From Pantoea sp. alder81 (lineage in GTDB: Bacteria; Pseudomonadota; Gammaproteobacteria; Enterobacterales; Enterobacteriaceae): a stretch of DNA of 64,000 nucleotides. Position numbers and translations under genes: made by a program. The stretch is taken from positions 248,001-312,000 of the forward strand of contig NZ_JAIUDA010000005.1 of assembly GCF_020179835.1 (NCBI RefSeq), given 5' to 3'. Numbering within the stretch: the first letter of the stretch is position 1; every line of letters begins with the position of its first letter. Below, piece by piece: positions 28,118 to 36,476 of this stretch. A model generated the notes under the pieces. The model was not told the origin of the DNA and did no database searches. It saw nothing but the letters and a program-made list of their open reading frames with translations.

Positions 28118-29188
28118 ATGAACACTACGATTAACCGCCTGATTCTGGCGGGCTTACTCACCTTTACCTCATTGAACACCTTCGCCAGCCGTGTGGTGAC
28201 CGACCAAATTGGTCGTCAGGTTACGATTCCCGATCAGGTCGATCGCGTGGTGGTGCTACAGCACCAAACGCTGAACCTGCTGGTGCAGCTCAATGCGACC
28301 GATAAGATCGTCGGCATCCTCGCGAACTGGAAGCAACAATTGGGTGATGGCTACGCGCAGCTGGTGCCTGAACTGACACAGAAAGCCATGCTGGGCGATC
28401 TTACTCATGTGGATTTAGAAAAATTGGTGGCGCTGCATCCGCAGGTGGTTTTTGTCACCAACTACGCGCCAAAAGAGATGATTGACCAGATTTCGGCGCT
28501 GGGCATTCCGGTATTGGCTATTTCCTTACGCCATGACGATGCAGGGGAACAAGGCAAGATTAACCCCAGCATGCAGAATGAGAATCAAGCCTACGATCTC
28601 GGCATCAAAGAAGGTATTACCTTGATTGGTGAGGTGGTGAATAAGCAGCAACAGGCCAAAGAGCTGATTGCCGCGGCGTTTGCCGGACGTAAACTGGTGA
28701 GCGATCGTCTGCAGGGGTTAACTGAGCAACAGCGTGTTCGCGCTTACATGGCCAATCCGGATCTCACCACTTATGGTTCTGGCAAATACACCGGATTGAT
28801 GATGTCGCACGCGGGCGCCTACAACGTCGCGGCATCGACCGTTCAGGGTTTCAAGCAGGTCAGCATGGAGCAAGTTGTGGCGTGGAACCCTCAGGTGATT
28901 TTTGTCCAGGATCGCTATCCACAGGTGGTAGATGAGATCCAACAAGATCCACGCTGGCGCACGATTGACGCGGTGAAGCATCATCGGGTCTGGCTGATGC
29001 CGGAATATGCCAAAGCCTGGGGTTATCCGATGCCTGAAGCTATCGGCTTAGGCGAGCTCTGGATGGCGAAGAAACTCTATCCAGAAAAATTCCGCGATAT
29101 TGATATGCAACAGCAGGCTGATCGCTGGTATCAGCACTTTTATCGGACCGCCTATCATGACAACGCTCCACATTCTGGCAGCCGGTAG
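28118..29188 (+). CDS. Periplasmic binding protein of the TroA/BtuF fold (metal, siderophore or oxyanion)
   Basis: A 356-residue COG0614-type binding protein with a signal peptide (hydrophobic core about 8-20, cleavage near TFASRV) followed by the VTDQIGRQVTIP start typical of iron-complex and molybdate (MolA) binding proteins. A TATAAT -10 hexamer lies at 28084-28089. No permease or ATPase gene follows; instead a ModA-like gene overlaps its 3' end by 32 bases. The pairing with a molybdate-type protein suggests an oxyanion rather than a siderophore ligand (inference). Confidence 0.8.
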   Translation: MNTTINRLILAGLLTFTSLNTFASRVVTDQIGRQVTIPDQVDRVVVLQHQTLNLLVQLNATDKIVGILANWKQQLGDGYAQLVPELTQKAMLGDLTHVDLEKLVALHPQVVFVTNYAPKEMIDQISALGIPVLAISLRHDDAGEQGKINPSMQNENQAYDLGIKEGITLIGEVVNKQQQAKELIAAAFAGRKLVSDRLQGLTEQQRVRAYMANPDLTTYGSGKYTGLMMSHAGAYNVAASTVQGFKQVSMEQVVAWNPQVIFVQDRYPQVVDEIQQDPRWRTIDAVKHHRVWLMPEYAKAWGYPMPEAIGLGELWMAKKLYPEKFRDIDMQQQADRWYQHFYRTAYHDNAPHSGSR

Positions 29189-29870
29189 TCTGCGCGGTGT
29201 CTGGCCGGATCTGATGACAGCCTTTCATCACCAGTCTGGCCTGACGACCGACACCCACTTTGGCCCCGCTGGCTTACTGCGGCAGAGGATTGAACAAGGT
29301 GAACGCTGCGATCTGTTTGCATCCGCCAATCTTCAGCACCCGGCCGCACTGTTACAGCGCGATCTGGCAACGAATACCGGCAAATTTGCCGCTAACAGTT
29401 TATGTTTGACTGCCAGACGTGACGTTGTCACTGAGAGCGATAACTGGCTTTCACTTTTACAACGTGACGAACTGCGGCTGGCAACATCGACGCCGTTAAG
29501 TGACCCTTCCGGCGATTACACCTGGCAGCTGTTTGATAACATCGAACAGGTTTACCCGGGCCGGGGTGAACGGCTGAAACAGAAAGCGCGTCAGCTGGTG
29601 GGCGGCATTGATAGCCTGGCGGTTCCCTCGGGCCAACTGGCAGCACAATGGTTAATCGACCACCAGCACGCAGATCTCTTCATTGGATATGTCAGCTATG
29701 CTCCACGTCTAATACATCATCCGCATTTGCAGGTAGTTAGCATCCCGCAACCGTTCAACATTCAGGCGGAATATGGATGGGCGACTTTCACCCACTCTGC
29801 TAATCCCCTTGCCGCCTTTCTCAGTACAACGGAAGCCAGGGCCATTCTGCAACAGCATGGTTTTGCCTGA
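29157..29870 (+). CDS. ModA-like substrate-binding-domain protein without signal peptide
   Basis: About 237 residues with ModA/PBP type II features: an HILAAGSLRGV first strand (ModA has a similar AAASL start), FGPAGLLRQRIEQGERCDLFASAN, and a C-terminal LQVVSIPQPFNIQAEYGWATF region. There is no hydrophobic leader at this start or at an earlier in-frame codon (29100), so the protein should stay in the cytoplasm unless exported otherwise. It overlaps the preceding binding-protein gene by 32 bases, implying coupled expression. Function is unknown; oxyanion sensing or storage is possible. Confidence 0.7.
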   Translation: MTTLHILAAGSLRGVWPDLMTAFHHQSGLTTDTHFGPAGLLRQRIEQGERCDLFASANLQHPAALLQRDLATNTGKFAANSLCLTARRDVVTESDNWLSLLQRDELRLATSTPLSDPSGDYTWQLFDNIEQVYPGRGERLKQKARQLVGGIDSLAVPSGQLAAQWLIDHQHADLFIGYVSYAPRLIHHPHLQVVSIPQPFNIQAEYGWATFTHSANPLAAFLSTTEARAILQQHGFA

Positions 29871-29887
29871 ACGCTGTTCAAAAGCGC

Positions 29888-31279
29888 TCAACGTAACAAA
29901 CCGCGCACTGCCAATCGTGCGCCCACTAATTCAACTCTGAGACGGTTGATGATTTTACGATAGCGGCTGGTTCGCTGTTGAGTCTCCAGCACCCGGCGCA
30001 ACAATATGCAGTAATCCATCACCTGTCCTGGCGTCCACGTCATACCTTCTGCCCGGCTGCGTACCAGACTCAATAACCAAAAATCGGGGTTAAGGATGAC
30101 CCAAAGGCCTTTTAAGCCGTGTTCACCCAACAAGCCCTCAGTGGCAACGTCCAGCGCCTGCATCACGCTGGTCGAGCAGTTGCGTGACGTGAGGTTATAG
30201 CGGGTATCGGTTGCATTCGCGCGCCAGTAATTGCGCAATGCGGCCTGGTTGTAATGCGTGAGAACCAAACGTTTGTCAGGTCGACACCATCTTTTGATTT
30301 CATTTTCCAGCGATGGCAGTAAACAACCCTCAACGTCAAACTCCTCTTTCGCGCGCAGCGTTTGCAGGAAACCGCGCAAGCTGCGTGAAACATCATCAAC
30401 CGGGTAGAGGCTGATATAGAGTTCATCACCCATCTCTAACGATGTATGGCCGGTTGATACTTCACCGCGATGGTCAATCGCTGCCACCCAACGGTCAAAC
30501 CATGGACGTCGTCCAGCGACATCACCCGAACCCAGAGGGGTCCAGATGTAAACATTCAGCGGCACGTTAGCATGCCCGGCTTGTAGCGGCGGATGTTCAT
30601 AATTCAGCCCATGCGGCGCACGTAAACCCTTGCGGGTGAAGAGAGGGAGTGCGGTCACACTGGTGTTCTCTGGCAACGCATGAATTTGCGCTCCCATAAA
30701 CAAAAGATTGATGCCCCATCCCGCCAGCAAAAGTGCAAAACACAGCGGCACGATCACATGCGGAGCCAGCGGCCAATGGGTGGCAATCAGAATGCTGAAC
30801 AGGATTTCCGCGCATCCGAGGCTAAATTTTCGCGTCCATCTCCGACAGCGCATCAAGCTGCATGAAATAACACGGAAACCGCCATCCAGTAGAAAAATCA
30901 AGGCAAAACCCAGTGATAAGCTGATGCTGCTGCCATGCGGTGCAATGAACACCAACACGCCGAACAGCATCAGTCCAGCTGATTTCATTAAAGGTGGCCA
31001 GGCAATGCCGGCAGGTGAGTAGATTGCACTCATCGCTTCTGCCAACCCTTCGACGACCAGGAAAACTCCCAACACATGCAAGGGAAACGATAGACTCCCA
31101 TGTTGTACCAGATCCATTAGGATCCCGGCACTCGCGCCAGCACATAGCAGGCCTAGCCCGGTCAGGTAAGGCCAACCCGCTCTTAACGCCGGTCCTCCCA
31201 TCAACAGAAATAATAGTCGCAGCAAAGGTACTCTCCAGCGGATAACACACAGCTCAGCACGGTCTATAGACGCGGGCAA
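29888..31279 (-). CDS. HdeD-like membrane protein with C-terminal putative permuted NlpC/P60-like domain
   Basis: A protein of up to 463 residues. Residues about 20-198 hold six or so hydrophobic helices like HdeD/DUF308 acid-resistance proteins. The C-terminal half (about 200-463) is soluble, with STGHTSLEMGDELYISLYP (His278) followed by NLTSRNCSTSV (Cys368). His-before-Cys with an NC motif is the order seen in permuted papain-like (LRAT/YiiX-type) domains, so a thiol hydrolase or acyltransferase is possible. The start is unsure: the longest frame begins with TTG at 31279 without a ribosome site; a TTG near 31225 has GGAGAG before it. No partner gene is adjacent. Confidence 0.6.
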   Translation of the reverse strand: MPASIDRAELCVIRWRVPLLRLLFLLMGGPALRAGWPYLTGLGLLCAGASAGILMDLVQHGSLSFPLHVLGVFLVVEGLAEAMSAIYSPAGIAWPPLMKSAGLMLFGVLVFIAPHGSSISLSLGFALIFLLDGGFRVISCSLMRCRRWTRKFSLGCAEILFSILIATHWPLAPHVIVPLCFALLLAGWGINLLFMGAQIHALPENTSVTALPLFTRKGLRAPHGLNYEHPPLQAGHANVPLNVYIWTPLGSGDVAGRRPWFDRWVAAIDHRGEVSTGHTSLEMGDELYISLYPVDDVSRSLRGFLQTLRAKEEFDVEGCLLPSLENEIKRWCRPDKRLVLTHYNQAALRNYWRANATDTRYNLTSRNCSTSVMQALDVATEGLLGEHGLKGLWVILNPDFWLLSLVRSRAEGMTWTPGQVMDYCILLRRVLETQQRTSRYRKIINRLRVELVGARLAVRGLLR

Positions 31280-31541
31280 ATAACAGGAGTTCTGTTAGGC
31301 CTCGGCAATTCTGACTTCGTTTACTGATGGTTGTAACTGTGAGGGCACTCTACGTGGCGAAGATTAAAATTGGCTTAATGATAAAGTAAATATTGGCTCA
31401 TTTTTTGAACAGCCCAATACTGTGTTTGTGGCGATTTCAGGCTGAAACTGCTACTGGCTCGCGGGATCGTGCAACGTTAACTAATTGATTTAAATATAGG
31501 TAGTTATTACGCCGCAGAAGATTATGCGGCTGGCGTAGGTT

Positions 31542-32429
31542 TCACACTGGTGCATGTCGCTGAATCAGCAGTTCTATAAAACTGTTGAGGCAGGGATTGC
31601 GGTTGTCGCTGCTCCAGGCAACGGCAAGATTGACCTGCGGCGCATCCGCCAGCGGTTTGAAGACAATGCCATCCATTTTCAGTTGTTGAACCGACGAAGG
31701 CACCAGCGCCACATAGCTGGCATCATTCACCAGGCTGAGCATGGTGTGTTGCAGACGAACCTGCAGACTGACCATGGGTTCAAACCCATGCGCACGACAG
31801 TAATCCATAATTACCGCGGTTAACCGGCTCCCGGCGCTGGCGGAGGTCATCACAAAAGGATCGTCACGCAGATCTTCGATCAGCAATTTTCGACTTTTCG
31901 CTTTGGGATGCGTGCGCGACATCGCCACACATAAAGGCTCGGTTAACACGGTTAAGGTTTGCATGCCCACGCGCGCACTCCCCTCCACCAGCACCGCTAA
32001 ATCGACTTCACCGGCCAGCACTTTATCCGGCAAATCTTCAGTCACCGCCTCTTCCAACTCCAGAGCAATATTAGGGAAATGATGGCGTATCAGCCGTACA
32101 TACTCAGGGATCACGCTGTGTGCAGAATACATGGTGAAGCCCACGCGCAATGAGCCCGATTTACCCGCGGCGGTGTCACGTGCCAGCTGCTGCGCTTGCT
32201 GTAGCGTTTCGAGTATCTTGCGCGCATCCCGGTAAAAGCTCTCACCGGCGGGCGTTAACATTAACTGGCGCGTATTGCGCTCCACCAACTGTGTTCCCAC
32301 CGCTTTTTCCAATGCCGCAATATGACGACTTAGGGAAGGCTGTGACAAATGCAAGCGCTCAGCGGCGCGGTGGAAATTTTTAACTTCTGCCAGCGCGATA
32401 AAATAACGCAGGGGTTTAACATCGAGCAT
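31542..32429 (-). CDS. LysR-family regulator
   Basis: A 295-residue LysR protein of the CynR/BenM-like group (MLDVKPLRYFIALAEVKNFHRAAERLHLS start; recognition helix about 30-48). It is divergent from the AEC transporter gene 91 bp away, its probable target. The 262 bp between this gene and the HdeD-like gene hold no gene and no clear terminator. Confidence 0.87.
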   Translation of the reverse strand: MLDVKPLRYFIALAEVKNFHRAAERLHLSQPSLSRHIAALEKAVGTQLVERNTRQLMLTPAGESFYRDARKILETLQQAQQLARDTAAGKSGSLRVGFTMYSAHSVIPEYVRLIRHHFPNIALELEEAVTEDLPDKVLAGEVDLAVLVEGSARVGMQTLTVLTEPLCVAMSRTHPKAKSRKLLIEDLRDDPFVMTSASAGSRLTAVIMDYCRAHGFEPMVSLQVRLQHTMLSLVNDASYVALVPSSVQQLKMDGIVFKPLADAPQVNLAVAWSSDNRNPCLNSFIELLIQRHAPV

Positions 32430-32520
32430 GATTCATTTTCCGTATCAATCCCGGTCAAATTTGCTATTGGATCTGCATCAATAAAGTCACTAGAGTCCTC
32501 CAGCTTACTGGGAGGACACT

Positions 32521-33495
32521 ATGATAGCGACGTTTCTGATTCTTTTGCCGGTTTTCGGCTTAATTGTGGCGGGATACGCTTGCCGCATGCTGGGTGTATT
32601 AGGACCGACTTCGGCGACGGAACTGAATAAATTTGTGGTTTGGCTGGCGCTGCCCGCGCTGCTGTTTGACATCATGGCACACACGCCGTGGCACACCATT
32701 TATCAACCGGGATTCTTCTGGGCATTTGCCCTCTCCTGCGCCGCCTCTTTCGTTATCGTGTTTGCCTGTCAAAAAATCAAAGGAAAATCGACTGCCGATG
32801 CCAGCGTCGATGGCGTTGCCGCCGCCTATCCCAACACCGGTTATCTGGGTTTCCCGTTGTTGTTACTGATTTTTGGTAAAAGCAGCCTGATCCCCACCAC
32901 CACTGCGACCATTGTGGTGGCTTGTATCCTGTTTGCAATTGCCATCGCGATGATCGAGATAGGTTTGCAAAGCGAGCGCGAGTTTCATCGACTGGCGATT
33001 AAGGTACTGCGCGCCATTCTGAAGAACCCACTGATTATCTCGCCGCTGTTGGGCGCGGCGTGCTCCAGCGCAGGTTTGACGATGCCAGGCAGCGTTGAAA
33101 CCTTCCTGAAACTGCTAGGCGGAGCGGCCAGCCCATGCGCGCTGGTGTGTTTGGGGGTGTTTCTTGCCAGTCGGCAAAAAGCCAAAGCCAGCGAATTGCC
33201 CACCGCAGCGAAAATGAGTTTCACCACGGTGGGCCTGGTGGTGGTGGCTAAGCTGGTGATGCAACCGCTGCTGACCTGGATATTAGCCATCTGGCTGTTC
33301 CATCTGCCGCAGGATCTCACCAACATGGCGATTCTGCTGGCGGCACTGCCCACCGGCACCGGTCCCTTTATGCTGGCAGAGTATTATCGGCGCGATGCGC
33401 AAATCACTTCTGGCGCAATCCTCATCTCCACGGTGCTGTCGATCGTTACACTGGTGGCGATCATGCACTTTATGCAGGTCACGCCCGTCGCTTAG
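32521..33495 (+). CDS. AEC-family permease (auxin efflux carrier / malonate-type)
   Basis: A 324-residue membrane protein with about ten helices in two repeats, typical of bacterial AEC transporters (YfdV, MdcF), which move organic acids or related anions. Features include the FVVWLALPALLFDI first repeat and the AYPNTGYLGFPLLLLIFG crossover motif. GGGAGG precedes the ATG closely. It is divergent from LysR and convergent with the O-methyltransferase region. Confidence 0.85.
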   Translation: MIATFLILLPVFGLIVAGYACRMLGVLGPTSATELNKFVVWLALPALLFDIMAHTPWHTIYQPGFFWAFALSCAASFVIVFACQKIKGKSTADASVDGVAAAYPNTGYLGFPLLLLIFGKSSLIPTTTATIVVACILFAIAIAMIEIGLQSEREFHRLAIKVLRAILKNPLIISPLLGAACSSAGLTMPGSVETFLKLLGGAASPCALVCLGVFLASRQKAKASELPTAAKMSFTTVGLVVVAKLVMQPLLTWILAIWLFHLPQDLTNMAILLAALPTGTGPFMLAEYYRRDAQITSGAILISTVLSIVTLVAIMHFMQVTPVA

Positions 33496-33499
33496 CGCG

Positions 33500-33688
33500 T
33501 CATTTCGTCGCTGAGAGGTGGTCTCCGGCTGCGTAAACTGTGCACGCCGCCTCTCCCTTCTCTCGATATTGCTCGCAGTACGCCAGCGCTTCCTGGTTCG
33601 CATCCTGCTGGGTGCGAGCCCAGCGCGCTCTGTCCCGCGATTTGAGTTCGATGGCATGTTTCGGAAGACATAATGAGCGCTCAAACGA
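33500..33688 (-). pseudogene. 62-codon open remnant in frame after the O-methyltransferase stop
   Basis: Directly after the TAA of the O-methyltransferase (33689-33691) the same frame stays open for 62 codons and reads as well-composed protein, with ELKSRDRARWARTQQDANQE and a CEQYREKGEAACTVYAAGD ending with two cysteines. It has no start codon or ribosome site of its own. It looks like the tail of another gene whose 5' part was lost; I do not recognise the family. Confidence 0.3.
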
Positions 33689-34372
33689 TTACAAACTTTT
33701 CACCACCGCCATGATCAGTCCATCCCAGCCTTTTTCGCCAACCGTCTGCAGTGCCGTGGCTTCCAATCGATTATCCTGGTTGATCATATCGACGAACTCA
33801 CGTAGGCCGCTGACATTAGGATCCTCACTATCCGCATCGACTATCGCCCCTCCACGTACCACGTTGTCTGCAATGATCACGGTCCCAACTCGGGCGAGTT
33901 TTAATGCCCAGTGAATATAGTGAGGATTATTGACTTTATCGGCATCAATGAAGATCAGGTCAAACGGCGCAGTCAGCATCGGTAAGCTATCCAATGCAGC
34001 GCCAACTATCACTTCTGCACGATCGTGAACACGTGCCAGCGCCAGGTTGTGACGGGCCACTTCGGCGTGATGGGGATTGAATTCGAGGGTGATAATTTGG
34101 CCGCTTTCCGGCAGCGCCCTGGCCATCCAGATGGTGCTGTATCCCCCCAATGTTCCAATTTCCAGTACGCGCTTTGCACCTGTTATCGTCACCATCAATG
34201 CCAGCCATTTACCTTGTAATGCCGAAACATCGTGGACCGGTAAGCCCTGAGCAGCGTTATGCGCTAATGCAGCTTTCAGCGCCACGTCCTCGGCTGCAAA
34301 TGCGTTCGCAAAGTAACTATCGACTTGTGCCCACTGTTCGTTATGTTGCGAAGGGTAATCGGGAATGCGCAT
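33689..34372 (-). CDS. Class I SAM-dependent O-methyltransferase
   Basis: A 227-residue methyltransferase of the catechol/caffeoyl-CoA type (Methyltransf_3): SAM motif VLEIGTLGGYST, the acidic EFNPHHAEVARHN loop, and the metal-binding DLIFIDADKVNNPHY block followed by DNVVRGG. It transfers methyl groups to catechol-like hydroxyls. AAGGAG precedes the start. It has no operon partner; the LysR gene at 34441 is upstream on the same strand. Confidence 0.88.
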   Translation of the reverse strand: MRIPDYPSQHNEQWAQVDSYFANAFAAEDVALKAALAHNAAQGLPVHDVSALQGKWLALMVTITGAKRVLEIGTLGGYSTIWMARALPESGQIITLEFNPHHAEVARHNLALARVHDRAEVIVGAALDSLPMLTAPFDLIFIDADKVNNPHYIHWALKLARVGTVIIADNVVRGGAIVDADSEDPNVSGLREFVDMINQDNRLEATALQTVGEKGWDGLIMAVVKSL

Positions 34373-34440
34373 CTTGAGTTCTCCTTGCTTGTCGGATTCT
34401 CAAGACATAACACAACTGTATGACGTTATGCGTAATACAT

Positions 34441-35319
34441 TTATGAAGCCAGCTGTAGCTGCACCGCATCAAGAAACAGTCGCAGCGCGGCGGGTTGGCG
34501 TTCGCGCGACATATACAAACCATAAATACTGAGAGTTTTCGGCGTTAAGTCTGGCAGTACACATTGTAACTGACCGTTTGCTATCCCGGCGCGCGCCTCC
34601 ATCTCTGGCACCATGGCAAGGCCACATCCGGCGATGGCGGCATCGCACAACACTGATGAGATACCAGCGCTGAAATTGCCGCTTACGGCTGTAGTCAGCG
34701 CATCGCCGTTGGCATCGTTAAACTGCCAACTCTGCCCGGCAAAGCGGCTGTAGTGCAGGCAATTATGCTGGCTCAGATCCTGCGGCGTTTCAGGGATACC
34801 ATGTTTACGCAAATAATCGGGTGCTGCGCATACCACTGAAACACATTCGCCAAGACGACGGGCAATCGCGCCCGGTTCAGGATTGTCAGTGATTCTTACC
34901 GCTACGTCGATGCGCTCGCCTACCAGGCTGACCGGCTGATTGTTGATTTCTAACTCAATGCGCAGCAGTGGATAGCGCGCCAGAAATGCCGGGATCATCG
35001 GCCCCAGAATATGGGTCGCGGTGGAGTGCGCGCAGGCGACGCGCAATGTGCCCTGCGGTTCTCCCGGTTCACCCTGCCCGGTGATCTCATCGGCCAGACG
35101 TGCCAGCATGCGGGTTTTTTCCAGCACTTTTTCCCCGGCCGGGGTGATGGTCAGACGACGGGATGAACGGTGCAGCAAACGTGCACCTGCCCATTTCTCC
35201 ATTTCATCCAGATAACGGCTCACCATCGGCCGGGAGATATCCAGCGCCCGCGCTGCGGCACTCAGGCTGCCAAGTTCACAGATGCGATTAAATACCGATG
35301 CCGCTGTCACTCTGTCCAT
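34441..35319 (-). CDS. LysR-family regulator
   Basis: A 292-residue LysR protein of the DsdC/PtxR-like (COG0583, single-domain LTTR) group with recognition region LSAAARALDISRPMVSRYL. ATG 35319 is preferred because GGAGAGCAG stands right before it; the frame remains open to 35355. It is divergent from the MBL-fold gene 120 bp away, a likely target, and upstream of the O-methyltransferase on the same strand. Confidence 0.85.
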   Translation of the reverse strand: MDRVTAASVFNRICELGSLSAAARALDISRPMVSRYLDEMEKWAGARLLHRSSRRLTITPAGEKVLEKTRMLARLADEITGQGEPGEPQGTLRVACAHSTATHILGPMIPAFLARYPLLRIELEINNQPVSLVGERIDVAVRITDNPEPGAIARRLGECVSVVCAAPDYLRKHGIPETPQDLSQHNCLHYSRFAGQSWQFNDANGDALTTAVSGNFSAGISSVLCDAAIAGCGLAMVPEMEARAGIANGQLQCVLPDLTPKTLSIYGLYMSRERQPAALRLFLDAVQLQLAS

Positions 35320-35439
35320 CTGCTCTCCATCTGATCGTTTTATGAAACTGATCATCTCTATTTGCGGGAATTATAGCAGACGACAAAATCCTTACAATGG
35401 TGCGCTTACCGGCCATGTTGGCACTGAAAGGAAAATGAG

Positions 35440-36291
35440 ATGAAGATGAAGTCACTGACGTTGGTGCTCGCACTGGCAGGCAGCCCGGCGTTTGCTGCCC
35501 CATTGCAATTGGCAGTTTACAATCCACAAGAGCAAGGGGTGTTTCCGGTATCGTCAACGCTGATTACCGGGCCACACGAAGCGCTGCTGGTCGATGCACA
35601 GTTCAGCCCGAAAGACGGCGAGAAACTGGTGAAGATGATTAAAGCCAGCGGTAAAAAACTCACGCAGATCGTGATTACCTCGGGCGATCCTGATTTCTAC
35701 TTTGGCCTGGAGCCCATCGTCAAAGCCTTCCCTCAGGTGAAAATTGTCGCAGCACCGACGGTGGTTGAACATATCGAAGCCACCAAAGCCGCCAAGTTAG
35801 CGTATTGGGGCCCGAAAATGCCGGGCGGCGCGCCTACCCAACTTTATGTACCGCAGATCACCCATCAGACTTCGTTTAGCGTGGATGGCGAACGTATTGA
35901 ACTGCTCCATGCGGATGATAAATCCGCCTATCTGTGGATCCCAGCCAACAAAGCCGTGCTGGGCGGAACCGCCATCGCTGCTGGCATCCACGTCTGGACT
36001 GCAGATACGCAAACGCCAGCCAGCCGTGAGCAGTGGCGCAGCGTACTAAGGGAAATTCAGCAGCTTAAACCGAAAGTAGTGATTCCAGGACACTATATTG
36101 GCACCCGCCCGGCAGGCGATAGCGCGGTGACCTTTACCCTTAATTATCTGCAGACTTTTGAAAAAGCACTCCAGCAGCACAAGGGGTCAGCAGAAGTGAT
36201 TGAGGCGATGAAAAAAGCCTATCCGAATCTGCCGGATGAAAGCTCACTGGAGCTGAGTGCGAAAGTGAATACTGGCGAGATGAAGTGGTAA
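35440..36291 (+). CDS. Exported metallo-beta-lactamase-fold protein with degenerate metal site
   Basis: A 283-residue protein with a signal peptide (cleavage near AFAA, residue 20) and the MBL-fold layout of the Vmh-like hydrolases. The metal-binding HxHxDH motif, expected at about 81-86, reads SGDPDF, keeping only the aspartate. The later ligand Asp, expected after the GG at 175-176, is Thr177. His218 in VIPGH is retained. A classic dinuclear zinc hydrolase is thus unlikely unless metal binding is altered. It is divergent from a LysR gene. Confidence 0.78.
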   Translation: MKMKSLTLVLALAGSPAFAAPLQLAVYNPQEQGVFPVSSTLITGPHEALLVDAQFSPKDGEKLVKMIKASGKKLTQIVITSGDPDFYFGLEPIVKAFPQVKIVAAPTVVEHIEATKAAKLAYWGPKMPGGAPTQLYVPQITHQTSFSVDGERIELLHADDKSAYLWIPANKAVLGGTAIAAGIHVWTADTQTPASREQWRSVLREIQQLKPKVVIPGHYIGTRPAGDSAVTFTLNYLQTFEKALQQHKGSAEVIEAMKKAYPNLPDESSLELSAKVNTGEMKW

Positions 36292-36313
36292 TCACCGTGA
36301 TGTGATGAGGTAT

Positions 36314-36337
36314 CAGGTCGTTATTAATAACGACCTG
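36314..36337. repeat. Perfect 24-bp palindrome inside a longer hairpin
   Basis: CAGGTCGTTATT and AATAACGACCTG form a perfect 12+12 palindrome just after the MBL-fold gene. Imperfect outer arms (CGTGATG/GATGA on the left, TTCATCATCACG on the right) extend the stem to about 36296-36353. No T run follows, so it may be a terminator of atypical form or a protein-binding site. Confidence 0.5.
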
Positions 36338-36476
36338 ACTTCATCATCACGCCATTAAGTTAATATTTGAATGACTGCAATCCAATCCCATTTTACTTAA
36401 TAGTCAACCCCACCCTTACCTGCTAATTTCCCCGAGCCTGCAACATATTTATTATTCTCACAAAAGGGTTCGCGAA

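Noticed and set aside
30822-31250. 142-codon reverse frame inside the HdeD-like gene
   Set aside because: Another frame of the same strand with cysteine/arginine-rich composition; the membrane-helix frame is clearly coding.
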